From Mycoplasmopsis primatum ATCC 25948 (lineage in GTDB: Bacteria > Bacillota_I > Bacilli_A > Mycoplasmatales > Metamycoplasmataceae): DNA of 41,745 nt. Shown here one piece after another: positions 9,274 to 18,571 of the stretch. The notes under the pieces are model-generated. The model had not been told where the DNA came from and did not search any database. It saw nothing but the letters and a program-made list of their open reading frames with translations. The translations under genes were made by a program, and so were the position numbers. The stretch's first letter is position 1. Every line of letters starts with the position of its first letter. The stretch lies in NCBI RefSeq assembly GCF_000702785.1, contig NZ_JNJV01000003.1, positions 1-41,745 on the forward strand, in the 5' to 3' direction.

Positions 9274-9810
9274 TTATTTATTAGAGTTGGCGATTGTTAA
9301 ATCATCAGAATTATCAGACTGTTTTTCATCAGTGGGTTTTTGCTCAACTGATTCTTTTGCATCTGTTGGCTTTTGACTAAAGTTATCACTGACTATATTC
9401 TTGTTAAAATTTAAAAATTCTTTTTCCTCATTAATGTAAGAAATATATAAATTTGGATATTTTTTAAAACTTAATTTAGCATACAAGGAAACTCATTTTC
9501 TGGCTGTGCTTTCATTATTTTTTTTGATGTTTTTAATAGCTACCAGTAATATTATGTTTGCAATAGTAATCAACAAAAATCACATTAATAAAAGTGAAAA
9601 AATAACATCTGTAAAAATGATGATGTAGACTGTTTTAGTGGATTTAACAAGCATAATATTTGTTCAAATCATCATGGCAAAAAACAAGATAAATGAAGGA
9701 ATAGCAGCAGAAAGCATTTGCACTGCTTGTTTGTTCATTGAAAGTTGTTTGGACTCGATAACATCATATCAAGCATCGTTTTTTTCTTCTTGTGTATATT
9801 TGTGTTTCAT
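9274..9810 (-). CDS. Unknown two-TM membrane protein with repetitive acidic tail
   Basis: This 178-aa protein of no recognised family has an N-terminal cytoplasmic-type stretch of about 35 residues. A hydrophobic segment follows near 37-58 (AAIPSFILFFAMMIWTNIML) and another near 68-98 (VIFSLLLMWFLLITIANII). The soluble C-terminus ends in a short repeat (QKPTDAKESVE, then QKPTDEKQSD) rich in D, N and S. The start at 9810 has AGGA eight bases upstream. It lies between rbgA and hprK on the same strand with nearly no gap to rbgA (9 bases), so it is probably co-transcribed with rbgA. Confidence 0.75.
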
Positions 9811-9818
9811 ATTTTTTC

Positions 9819-10682
9819 CTAATCAAATGTTACATTTTTAAGATTCTTAATTCAATTAATAAAATAGTTATATGTTTTATTAAAATCATATATATTATTT
9901 TGCTTAAAACCCTTTAAATCAGCAATTTTAGTCAAAATATTATATGTATTTATTTCATCCAAATTCATTAAGGTTTCTTTTTCGATGTTAAATTCATCAA
10001 TAATTAATTCAGGATAATAATCTACTAAAACTTTTAAAAAAGTGCTGAAAATAAATTTCTGTGGAAATATTTTGGTTTCAATTGAACCGATCATTGCTAA
10101 TTTAGCAGCAGCATATTGGTCATTTAATTTAGGCAATAAAATTCCAGGTGTGTCCATAAAATATAAATTGTCATTTACTACTCATTTTTTAATTCTTGTA
10201 ACGCCAGGATAATTAGCAACTTTTAAACTTTTTTTATTGGAAACTAAGTTAATTAAAGTACTTTTGCCAGCGTTAGGAATGCCTAAAACAAACGTTTTGA
10301 TTCTAGAATTAATAAACCCTTTCGCTTTGTCTTTCTGAATTTTGTCTTTAGCTAAAAATTTAATTTTATTAATAATAATATTTTTGCTTTTTGCATTTCT
10401 TAAATCTAATCACAAAACTTGTGAATTATCAAATCTTTTCTCAATTTTATTCTTTTTAGATTTGTCCATCAAGTCACTTTTTGTAATCACAAACAATCTT
10501 GGTTTATTTGGCATAATACTATCAAAATCTTCGTTGTAACTACTAATAGGACATCTAGCATCTAAAACAATAAGAAAAATATCTGCTAATGAAGCATCTT
10601 GTTTAATTTCTCTTAGACCTTTAGCCATATGACCTGGATATCAGTTAATTAGTTGCTCATCATCTTTGATTTCTTGTTTCAT
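9819..10682 (-). CDS. rbgA: Ribosome biogenesis GTPase RbgA (YlqF)
   Basis: This 287-aa circularly permuted GTPase acts in late assembly of the 50S subunit. The permuted order is visible: NWYPGHMAKGL at the N-terminus (typical RbgA), G4 TKSD at residues 67-70, then G1 GIPNAGKST at about 133-141 and G3 DTPG at about 177-180. Length matches the family (about 280). Several UGA-Trp occur. The ATG overlaps the stop codon of the DivIVA-like gene upstream (TAATG), implying translational coupling. Confidence 0.93.
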
Positions 10683-10912
10683 TATTTTTTATTCTTCAAC
10701 TTCAAATTTTCTGCTTGCAATGAAGTTATTTCATTTTGATGCTTAGCAATAATATTTTTTATTTCATCTTCTAATGAATTATTTTTAGCATCTAAATCAG
10801 ATGCTAAATCTCATAATTCTTTTATAAAATTATTAACTTCTGTAACTGAATATCCATTAAGTTCTCGACTAAATTCTTTATTAATAAATTTTTCTCTCGC
10901 TTTTTGTTCCAC
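10682..10912 (-). CDS. Short DivIVA/GpsB-like coiled-coil protein
   Basis: This 76-aa frame begins at GTG (10912) with AAGGAG six bases upstream. Residues 8-30, INKEFSRELNGYSVTEVNNFI, match the N-terminal membrane-curvature/coiled-coil entry region of DivIVA and GpsB (pattern F-x-x-x-x-x-G-Y-x-x-x-E-V-x-x-F). The rest is a predicted coiled coil of E, K, L and N. DivIVA is normally above 150 aa and GpsB near 100, so this is a minimal form. It has one UGA-Trp. It overlaps rbgA by one base. A role in cell division or polar localisation is inferred from the family only. Confidence 0.7.
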
Positions 10913-10921
10913 TCTATCTCC

Positions 10922-11671
10922 TTATTTCTTACTATTATATATTTTATACAAAACAATTCCAGCACTAACAGCCACATTTAGACTTTCAAACTCAATTGGT
11001 ATGTATATTTTTTTGTTTGCTAGTTTATTAATATTAGAGGCAACACCTGAGCCTTCGTTGCCAAAAACAATAACTATTTTTTCATTAACAGGAAAATCAA
11101 ACGAATTTATATTAATGCTATCTTTTTCTAATGAGGTTGTATAAATTTTATATCCTTGATTTTGAAGCTCTAAAATTGTTTTATATGCATTATCATATTT
11201 TTTTGTATTAACGCTAAAAATAGCTCCTTGACTTGATCTAATAACTTTTTGATTATTAAAATGAACATTTGAATAAATAGTATCGAAACCAAAAGCCTTG
11301 GCAGTTCTTATAATGGTGCCGACATTACCTGGATCTTGTACATTATCTAAAAACACAACTTTGTTTTGTTTTCTTGTCTTTTGATTTCTAAAAGAGCATA
11401 GAGCCACAATGCCCTCAGGATTGGTTGTTTGAGTCAAATACTTCAATATATCATAGCTAATAAAATTTGATTCAGCATATATAGCTTTTTTATCAATTAG
11501 TTCATATGTTGCCACAACTAAATTATTTTTATATGCTTCTTCAACCAAGTGATAGCCCTCAATTAAAAAATAGTCATCTATTTTTCCAGCTAAAATCTTG
11601 CGTAATTCTCTAATATGTGAATTGCTAACACTATTAAAAGTCTTGTTATTATATCTTTTTAGACTTTCCAT
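10922..11671 (-). CDS. SpoU-type RNA 2'-O-ribose methyltransferase (TrmH family)
   Basis: This 249-aa SPOUT enzyme has a substrate-binding N-terminal domain (residues 10-90) and a C-terminal knot domain. The SPOUT motifs are visible: VQDPGNVGTIIRTAKAFGF (motif 1, with the conserved N and R), IVFGNEGSGV (motif 2) and IPIEFESLNVAVSAGIVLY (motif 3). Likely targets are a 23S rRNA or tRNA ribose; the sequence does not say which. The start overlaps the end of the trmL gene by 13 bases and it ends nine bases before the DivIVA-like gene, so it sits in a tight operon. It has no UGA-Trp codon. Confidence 0.9.
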   Translation of the reverse strand: MESLKRYNNKTFNSVSNSHIRELRKILAGKIDDYFLIEGYHLVEEAYKNNLVVATYELIDKKAIYAESNFISYDILKYLTQTTNPEGIVALCSFRNQKTRKQNKVVFLDNVQDPGNVGTIIRTAKAFGFDTIYSNVHFNNQKVIRSSQGAIFSVNTKKYDNAYKTILELQNQGYKIYTTSLEKDSININSFDFPVNEKIVIVFGNEGSGVASNINKLANKKIYIPIEFESLNVAVSAGIVLYKIYNSKK

Positions 11672-12189
11672 TCTTTAAGAAAATCCTTTCCTTTTTGAAC
11701 TTCATATAATGAAAGATCGCAAAAATCTAATTGTCGCATCACCTCAAAACCAACAATAGCAACTGAATTAGCTAAATTAATGCTTCTCATAGCACTAACC
11801 ATAGGAATTCTTAGACAATAATCAATGTTGTCTTGTAATATTTTTTTATCTATCCCTGTTGACTCCTTACCAAACATTAATCATATTTCTTTATCTTTTT
11901 CGTATTGTTTTTTAAAATCAATATCAGAGTAAGTTTTATAACCATATCTAGTAATGTAATAAATTTTTTTATCTTTGTATTTGTTATAAAAGTCTTGATA
12001 TGAATGGTGTACTTCATGCTCTATGTCACTTAAAAGTCTACCCGCTGCTGGTCTAGATAAATATTTAGGATCTAAATCAAAAGAAATTGGTTTAATAATG
12101 TGTAATTTAGCGCCTAATGCAAAACATGTTCTAATTATGTTAGCTGTATTAGGTGGTATTTCAGGTTGATATAAAACAATATTTAACAT
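11659..12189 (-). CDS. trmL: tRNA (cytidine(34)-2'-O)-methyltransferase TrmL
   Basis: This 176-aa SPOUT enzyme methylates the wobble ribose of certain leucine tRNAs. It shows LYQPEIPPNTANIIRTCFAL at the N-terminus, LMFGKESTGID in the middle and RIPMVSAMRSINLANSVAIV at the end, all typical of TrmL/YibK. Of two in-frame ATGs (12195 and 12189), the second is chosen because AGGAG lies seven bases upstream; the first would be only two bases from it. One UGA-Trp (11878-11880) splits the frame. A region of about 270 bases separates it from the lipoprotein gene upstream. Confidence 0.92.
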
Positions 12190-12337
12190 ATTCATTCTCC
12201 TTTGAAATAATTTATTTATTATATATTTAATATGGTTCAGTCATAGTATTTAATACAGACGATAACAAAAGTTTATTTACAAAATGTTAATAATTTTTTC
12301 GATAACTGCTGTATTTATTTGCATATTAAAATTAACA

Positions 12338-12351
12338 AAAACAGCTGTTTT
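12338..12351. repeat. Perfect 14-bp palindrome in an intergenic region
   Basis: AAAACAGCTGTTTT lies midway in the 270-base gap between trmL and the lipoprotein gene 12459-14945. It may be an operator for the trmL operon. The rest of the gap is A/T-rich with no gene visible. Confidence 0.35.
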
Positions 12352-12423
12352 ACACGCAAATAAAGAAAAGTACCATATATCAAAAATCATTTGTGCGTTA
12401 AATATAAAACTCAATTTAATAAA

Positions 12424-12446
12424 AAACTAGAGTAAGAACTCTAGTT
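12424..12446 (-). terminator. Terminator after the large lipoprotein gene
   Basis: On the minus strand the stem AACTAGAGTT / ACTCTAGTT is followed by TTTTATT. It starts about 12 bases after the stop codon of the gene ending at 12459. Confidence 0.75.
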
Positions 12447-12458
12447 AATATTATTATA

Positions 12459-14945
12459 TTAATTATTTAAATCAATTATTTGTGTGAATACTTGACTATA
12501 TACAGTATTACCATTTAAAAGTAATCTTCATGATAATTTATATATACCAGCAGATATTTCTTCAAAATCCACACCTTTATTATATTTTGTATATGTTCTT
12601 ACACCAGGGGCTGCTGTAACGCCTTTGCTACCATTTGTTATAAAATGATCATCAAACTTTATAAGTGTAGTTATGTTAGTTTTATCAATTTGCACCATTT
12701 GTTTACCTTTTGATGATACTTTTATTCACTTGTTTTTAGCCCCACTTAACGCTTCCTTCAATTTTGCCTTATTATTGATAGTAAATATAGTACCATTTAA
12801 TGATTTTTCATACAAATCTGGCGCGATCAAATTTTGTATATTGCTGTCATCTTTTTTGAAGTTTTCTAATTTGAAAACATGTTCTTTTAATTCGCTATTA
12901 TATTGAAGTTTATACGTTACTTCTAAAATACCTGTTTTATTATTTGCTTTAATTGACTTAATTTCATATGAACTTAATTTGTCAATTCCTGAACCTATTA
13001 ATTTAATGTTAGCTGTTTTGATATCACTAGGGATAGTATTAGCCATATCTGTATCTTCAACAGAAATTTTAGCATTAGCAATAAAATCATCTAATGAAAA
13101 TGCAACAACCATAAAACCATGAATGTCAAATAATTTTCAAGAAGTTTGTCCATTTACTTCAATTGTAACTTTAATTTTTAAGGTACCAGTGATATCATCA
13201 GCACCCAAAATTTCTTTTGTGATCTTAGCGCCATCAAAAGTATATGTCGCGCTCGCTTTTTCAAATGTTATTTTTTCTTTATCACATTGAGATGGTTTTA
13301 CTTTATTAGCGTCAGCATATTTTGCAACAACACCATCAAATTTTTCAAATAGTGCATCTTTTATAAAACCAGAAATTTTGACTTCTTTTGTAGTAGTTTT
13401 TAATGATGTTTTTTTGCCATCAAGAGTTAAATAATATGAGATAGTTATTTCACCATTTTTATGATCGATTTTAGTAATATCATAATGTAACATAGCATCT
13501 TTTATAGTTAATTTTGGTGCTACAATGCCTGCTTTATCTGCATTATTAACTTGAGTTTTATCAGCATCCGTATATTTAAATTCATTTTCTATACGAGTTG
13601 TCTCTTTTTCTAGTTCATCAGTGCCAATAGATTGAAATGGTTCAGAGGTAAATAGTTTAGTGGTTTCATAATGATACAATCTATCTTTTTCTTCCTTATG
13701 AAAAAGACCTAAAATAAATTCAATTCCATATTGTTCATCTTCTTTAATGAATTTCACAACATTTGATTTTTTATCAACAGGATTATATATTCCTGTTGCG
13801 TAAGTGCCTTTTTTATACGCTAATCTTTCATTAAATCTAAAAACTGCAATTCTATCAGCGGCGTTTTCACTAGTATAAAATGTCGAATCTTTGAAATCAT
13901 AGTATAACAAACCATTAGGATTGTTAGTTACTCAGTGTTTAGAATCAATAGAATCAATAGGTTCAATAAACAATGTTCCATTTTTAATTTCTCTTAGTTG
14001 ATTATAAATAGTCTCAATATGAGTTTTAGCTATCTGAATATCAAATTCATATTTAGATGATGTAACACCATTTTTTGTAAATGAAGCAACTACTGTTCTT
14101 ATTCCTTGTGTTAATTCATCATCAGAAGGAGAATTATTTTTAAATTCCTTGCTTGTTACTTCAAAACCATTAGTAGAAATGTCACCACCATTAGCATCTG
14201 TAAAAGTAACTAATTTTAAATCCACACTATCTGCATATTTCTTTGTGTCGCCAGTATATTGAGATTTAAAATTCATAACCTCATCATCGATGTTATTAGT
14301 TCCTACTAAAATTGTTTTTTTAAATTCTTCATATGCTTGATCAAGTTTAGTTTTGCCTTGTAAAGCATCTTTTTCATCATTAATTTTTTCAGCTGTCACT
14401 ACTTCAGTATTAATTTTTTCTATGTTAGCATTTGACGCAAATCTAATGCCTTTTTTAACACTGTTTGTATCAGTAGTTTCATTTATTTCTATAGTTGCAA
14501 GATCATTTTTAATATCAATTATTGTTTTTTTCAAAGCATCTAAGTTAGGAGTTTTAACTGTTTCATTAGTTCCTACTATTATTGCTTCCTTTAATGCTTT
14601 ATAAGAACTTTGCAATTCTTTAAGCACATCATTAGCTTTTGCTTCATCAGTTTCTTTATCTGCTTTTTCTAGGGCACTCTTATATGCTTGAATTAACTTA
14701 GCAGGTGCAAATCTCTTACCTTTTTCTAATTTAGCAGGATCTTTTTCATCCGATTCCCCGAGATCTTTTAAAATATCTTCACTTACTAATTTCTTATACT
14801 CTTTTTTCAAAGCATCTAAATTAGGGGTTTTTGTCACTTCGTTTCCTGAATTCTTGCTGCTACATGCCGCTGATAATAAAATTGGCGATGTAACAGTGGC
14901 AAATGCCCCAATCATCGAAATTAATTTTTTAGACTTTTTACTCAT
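12459..14945 (-). CDS. Large surface lipoprotein with duplicated FIVAR-like N-terminal modules
   Basis: This 828-aa protein reads continuously with UGA as Trp. A signal peptide (MSKKSKKLISMIGAF...) ends in the lipobox LLSAAC with acceptor Cys28, which Lgt would lipidate. Two copies of a module of about 92 residues follow: each starts with KTPNLDALKK (residues 39 and 131), has RFA in its middle and ends in VGTN. They resemble FIVAR-type helical repeats. The rest (about 215-828) is a series of beta-rich, lysine-rich segments resembling lipoprotein-associated domains of mycoplasma surface proteins. I recognise no enzyme motif. The start at 14945 is chosen for the lipobox and AAGGAG; the frame extends upstream without a signal sequence. 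A role in adhesion or antigenic variation is a guess from class. Confidence 0.85.
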
Positions 14946-15023
14946 CACTCTCCTTAAAAAACATAACGTGTAAAAAATGTATTTTCTAATACAAAATAAG
15001 TATAAAACTTTAATGATTGGACG

Positions 15024-15037
15024 TTCCATATATGGAA
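15024..15037. promoter_or_regulatory. Palindrome TTCCATATATGGAA, operator-like
   Basis: A perfect 14-bp palindrome, followed by ATGTGGAA at 15038-15045, about 80 bases upstream of the lipoprotein start and just upstream of its likely promoter. The half-sites match those before pdhA (5351-5370). Confidence 0.45.
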
Positions 15038-15254
15038 ATGTGGAAATATATGATCTTTGATGCCTCATCATATAGATTTAAAAATTAATAATCATTATTT
15101 GATATTTTAATGTTAAATATGTTTAACTTTGATGACCGCGTCACTTCTAAACGCTTTTTACATTGTAATTTTAAAGTGGTTTAATTCCATATATATCTAT
15201 AAATCAGTCATATATGAACTTTTTAACACTTTAACTGGGAAACTTATAAATAAA

Positions 15255-15287
15255 AAAAGCACAAGTATAAATCTTATGCTTTTTAAA
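15255..15287 (-). terminator. Terminator after rplA
   Basis: On the minus strand AAAAAGCATAAG and CTTGTGCTTTTT pair with minor mismatches around a short A/T loop, followed by T. It begins just after the rplA stop. Confidence 0.65.
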
Positions 15288-15288
15288 A

Positions 15289-15984
15289 TTATTTTTCAAT
15301 TTTAATTTTAACACCAGGTCCCATAGTTGCAGATAATACTATATTTTGAATATATGTACCCTTAACAGTAGCTGGTTTCAATTTTTTAATTAAATTAATA
15401 ACAGTTTTGATATTTTCTACAAGTTTGTTTGAATCCATTGAAACTTTTCCAACCAATGTGTGAACAACACCGGCTTTATCTGTACGATAATTTGCTTTAC
15501 CTTTTTTAAGTTCTTCAACTGCTTTTTCAGGCGTTGGAGTAACTGTTCCGGTTTTAGGGTTAGGCATTAAACCTTTAGGCCCTAATTTTTTACCGTATTT
15601 TCCTAAAAGAGGCATCATAGCAGGATCAGCAACCATAACTTCAAAGTCAAAATTATCTTCTTTAATTTTTTGCTCTAATGCTGGGCCATCCACAACTTGA
15701 TCAGCACCTGCAGCTTTCGCTAGTTTTTGTTTTTCAACATTATTTGTAACAACTAATACTTTAATTGATTTACCAGTACCATTAGGTAATAATACAGAGC
15801 CACGAAGTTGTTGTTCTGCTTTTCTAACATCAAGGTTAAGTTTGAATACTAAATCAACAGAAGCATCAAATTTAGCATATGAAGTTCTTTTAACAATTTC
15901 TACTGCTTCCAATAAATCATAAGCAATATTTTTGTCATATGAACTTCTAGCATTTTGAAGTTTTTTTCCAATTTTTGAAGACAT
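15289..15984 (-). CDS. rplA: 50S ribosomal protein L1
   Basis: This 231-aa ribosomal protein forms the L1 stalk at the E site and represses its own operon by binding the mRNA leader. It matches the family throughout: VDLVFKLNLDVRKAEQQLRG, then LPNGTGKSIKVLVV, and the signature GPKGLMPNPKTGTVT near residue 150. Length is normal. The ATG is one base after the rplK stop (TAA-T-ATG), so the two genes are translationally coupled. Confidence 0.97.
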   Translation of the reverse strand: MSSKIGKKLQNARSSYDKNIAYDLLEAVEIVKRTSYAKFDASVDLVFKLNLDVRKAEQQLRGSVLLPNGTGKSIKVLVVTNNVEKQKLAKAAGADQVVDGPALEQKIKEDNFDFEVMVADPAMMPLLGKYGKKLGPKGLMPNPKTGTVTPTPEKAVEELKKGKANYRTDKAGVVHTLVGKVSMDSNKLVENIKTVINLIKKLKPATVKGTYIQNIVLSATMGPGVKIKIEK

Positions 15985-15985
15985 A

Positions 15986-16582
15986 TTATTTTTCTCCTTC
16001 AGCTTCTGATGATTGTTCTATAGTTTCAACATCAATTGCCTTATCTTTGGTTTCAATCATACGTGCTTCTGCTTCTTTTAATTCAGCTTCCTTAGCTTCA
16101 CTGATTTGTTGAGCTTTTAGTGCGTCGGCTGCAGCTTTTTTAGCAGCTTTAACATTGTCATAACCTTCAATTAATATACCCATGTTTTTTGCTGTACCAG
16201 CAATAATTGCCATAGCAGTTTCAACATCATCTGTGTTTAAATCTGGTAATTTATATTCAGCGATTTCTCTTAGTTGTTGTTTGGTAATTGTAGCAGCAAT
16301 AGTTGTTTTACTGTTAGCACTACCTTTATTTACCTTAGCAGCTTGCTTTAGTTTGTAGCTAGCTGGCGAAGTAAATAATTTGAATTCAAATGATTTATCA
16401 TTATAAACTGTAATTTGAACTGGAACTGGTTCATTTCCTCTGTCACGTGTCGCATCATTGAAAGCACGTGTAAATTCTGGCATATTAATACCAACACCTG
16501 CAAGAGCAGGCCCTGGTTTAGCTTGGCCAGCATTAAATTGTAGCTTACGAACACGGACAATATCAGCTTTTGATTTTGCCAT
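15986..16582 (-). CDS. rplK: 50S ribosomal protein L11 with C-terminal extension
   Basis: This 198-aa protein of the GTPase-associated centre has a normal L11 part to about residue 145: GQAKPGPALAGVGINMPEF (N-terminal domain with the conserved proline motif) and TAMAIIAGTAKNMGI (rRNA-binding C-terminal domain). It has no UGA-Trp codon. About 50 additional residues rich in A, E and K (AKKAAADALKAQQISEAKEAE...) form a predicted charged helix; standard L11 is about 141 aa. Such tails are known on ribosomal proteins of mycoplasmas. The start at 16582 has AAAGGA upstream. Confidence 0.96.
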   Translation of the reverse strand: MAKSKADIVRVRKLQFNAGQAKPGPALAGVGINMPEFTRAFNDATRDRGNEPVPVQITVYNDKSFEFKLFTSPASYKLKQAAKVNKGSANSKTTIAATITKQQLREIAEYKLPDLNTDDVETAMAIIAGTAKNMGILIEGYDNVKAAKKAAADALKAQQISEAKEAELKEAEARMIETKDKAIDVETIEQSSEAEGEK

Positions 16583-16604
16583 ATCTTGTTATCCTTTCGA
16601 TAAT

Positions 16605-16630
16605 GTGGTTCTGACGATTAAATCTCCCAC
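16605..16630 (-). promoter_or_regulatory. L1-binding mRNA leader (autoregulatory element) of rplK-rplA
   Basis: In the transcript the element reads GUGG, GA, GAU-UUA-AUC, a seven-base strand, then CCAC. The outer stem GUGG/CCAC, inner short stem and asymmetric internal loop match the known ribosomal protein L1 leader that mimics the L1 site on 23S rRNA. It lies 22 bases upstream of the rplK start, next to the Shine-Dalgarno. L1 binding would block translation of both genes. Confidence 0.65.
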
Positions 16631-16677
16631 TAGTTAAGAACAATTTATATAATATTAATTATTAAATTGCATTAACA

Positions 16678-16683
16678 ATTATA
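16678..16683 (-). promoter_or_regulatory. -10 box of the rplK-rplA promoter
   Basis: A perfect TATAAT on the minus strand with CTGAAA 15 bases upstream (16699-16704) as a possible -35. Transcription from it would include the whole L1 leader. Confidence 0.5.
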
Positions 16684-16714
16684 TAGTAAAAAGAAAATTT
16701 TCAGCCTTGATATT

Positions 16715-17293
16715 TTATTTTGAAAAAACATCCCTTTCTGTGTGCTTTCAAATGTTTAACCTTTGTTTTTTAGCCTCATTTTCAGCAAATTTTAATTTAT
16801 TAAAATAATTTAATAAAACACCTTCATTAACAGCAAAATAATTTCCTTTCTTAATTGAAATATAATGAACTCTTGCTAACCCGTTTTTTACTAATTCATA
16901 ACCAACATCAATTTCGCCGTTTTGCTCTGTTTTACAATATAAAAAAGCAACTTTTCTTGCATATTTATCTTCACTAACATATTTGTAATATACCTCTTTA
17001 TTGTGTAATAAACTAATCAAAAATTGTTTTGCTTTTTGAGCAAAATAATTTTCATATTTAGCTAGATTTTGATGAATACTTTTATATGTTTCTGGTGCAT
17101 CAATACCTATGATTCTAAGACCTACTTTTTGCTCATTTTGGATAAAATAAATTGTATCTCCGTCAACAACACTGATAAATGAATCAATAAAACTTTTTCG
17201 CAAATAATGTTCGCCAGAATTAGGAAAATGACAACTTACTATGCCCACGTTCGCTAACATTATGAGTATCACATTAAATAGTTTGAATTTCAT
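16715..17293 (-). CDS. Staphylococcal-type nuclease, predicted lipoprotein
   Basis: This 192-aa protein has a hydrophobic signal segment and a lipobox GIVSC (Cys21), so it is probably a surface lipoprotein. The rest is a thermonuclease (SNase) domain with all catalytic residues in place by alignment to staphylococcal nuclease: D46 in VVDGDTI, R60 in LRIIGIDAPET, D65, E68, and R113 in EDKYARKVA. It would degrade external nucleic acids for nucleotide scavenging. The C-terminus reads through UGA-Trp at 16748 to TAA at 16715. There is no clear Shine-Dalgarno, and the fba terminator lies just upstream, so it needs its own promoter, which I could not pinpoint. Confidence 0.9.
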
Positions 17294-17334
17294 TATTTAA
17301 TATTTTGTGTTGTAGCATTATTTCTAAAAAATAT

Positions 17335-17373
17335 AAAAAAAATAGAAAAACGAACCATTTTTCCTATTTTTTT
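17335..17373 (-). terminator. Terminator at the end of fba
   Basis: On the minus strand an A-rich arm with TAGGAAAAA and a matching TTTTTCTATTTTTTT arm pair with a one-base bulge around a 7-base loop. It overlaps the fba stop codon by two bases. Confidence 0.55.
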
Positions 17374-18247
17374 AATATCTATTATTAGAACCAAATTCCC
17401 TAATTTTTTCTTTAACTACATCTTGAATAGCATTAGCGCCAGGTGCTAATAATTTTCTAGGGTCATAATTTTTACCTTGTTTTGATTTCCCAGAAATTAT
17501 GAATTCCTCAGTAGCATGTGCAAAAGCAATTTGTAATTCAGTATTAACATTTATTTTTACAACACCTAATTTAATAGCTTTTTGTATTTGATCAAGTGGA
17601 ATGCCACTACCGCCATGCAACACTATGCCTATATCAGTGGATTTTGCAATTTCGGATAAAGCATCAAAATTTAATGATTTTCAGCTTTCAGGATATTTAC
17701 CATGTATATTGCCTATACCAGCTGCTAAAATATCAATGCCAGTGTTTTTCATAGTTAATGCTTCATTAACATTAGATATAACACCAGATGAAATAATCCC
17801 ATCTTCTTCACCACCAACAGCGCCAACTTCCGCTTCAACAGAAATATTATTTTTTTTAGCCAAAGCCACCACTTTTTTTGTTTTATCAACATTTTCATCA
17901 AACGGAAGTGAAGAACCGTCAAACATAACTGATGTAAAACCAGCTTCAATAGCTTTTAGGCAAGCATCATAATCACCATGATCTAAATGCAGAACCACTG
18001 GAATATTTATTTGTAAATCTTTTACTAATGATTTAACCATATTAGCAACAGTGGAATATCCACCCATATATTTAATAGCACCCATACTTGCGCCAATAAT
18101 TAAGGGAGATCTTTCCTCTTGAGCTGCAATCAAAACATTTTTAGTTCACTCTAAATTATTAATATTAATATGCGGAACAGCATATTTATTAACTTTTGCA
18201 TGATTAATTATATTAATAGCATTAACTAATTCATATTTATTTGGCAT
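17372..18247 (-). CDS. fba: Class II fructose-bisphosphate aldolase
   Basis: This 291-aa zinc-dependent glycolytic aldolase shows the metal and substrate residues HLDHGD (near residue 82), MFDGSSLPFDEN, EAEVGAVGGEEDG, GIGNIHGKYP (zinc His) and VLHGGSGIP (zinc/phosphate). Length is normal (about 285). UGA-Trp codons occur at 18147 and 17681. It begins four bases after the rpoE stop codon and continues the same strand, so the two are co-transcribed. It ends in its own terminator. Confidence 0.95.
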
Positions 18248-18250
18248 TTA

Positions 18251-18511
18251 TTATTCAAAACCCTCTCTAGTTGTTCACAATCCTTTTGCATTTCTTTTAA
18301 AACGCGAATCAACAGTTAATAAACGATATAATTCACCAATTTTATTTTGCCTAATAACTGAATAATCTGTTTTTTTAGAATTTGATTCGTCTTCTCATTT
18401 TAGTCTAAGTTGTTCTTCCACCTTATCAAAAATTGTGTTGAAGTCCACATATTCTTGACCTTCTGATTTTTTAAGTAAAAATTCAATTGTAACATCTAAC
18501 ATTGTGCTCAT
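18251..18511 (-). CDS. rpoE: RNA polymerase delta-like subunit (HARE-HTH domain)
   Basis: This 86-aa protein resembles the N-terminal HARE-HTH domain of the Firmicutes delta subunit: MLDVTIEFLLKK at the start, FNTIFDKVEEQL, then IGELYRLLTVDSRFKR and KGLWTTREGF, which is the typical end of the domain. The acidic C-terminal tail found in Bacillus delta is missing. Start at 18511 follows AGAGGTAGAT. UGA-Trp occurs twice. It directly precedes fba. Delta modulates promoter recycling; whether the tail-less form does the same is inference. Confidence 0.8.
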
Positions 18512-18571
18512 ATCTACCTCTTTTTTAAATTTACATAATTATAAAAATAAATTTATATTTTAATTAAAAAA

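Larger units (their letters stand above)
14946..15288. other. Intergenic region between rplA and the lipoprotein gene
   Basis: About 340 bases without a credible gene. They contain the rplA terminator (15255-15287), the palindrome at 15024-15037, a nearby ATGTGGAA half-site and a TTCCATATAT near 15185. Possible -10 boxes for the lipoprotein gene lie near 14997-15005 (TATACT, minus strand). Confidence 0.45.

Noticed and set aside
12459-14945. Large lipoprotein seen as three genes
   Set aside because: The pieces share one frame and are separated only by TGA-Trp codons.
17601-17972. Open frame of 123 codons on the plus strand
   Set aside because: It lies entirely antisense to fba, has no ribosome-binding site and no recognisable sequence; it is a shadow of the A/T-rich coding strand.
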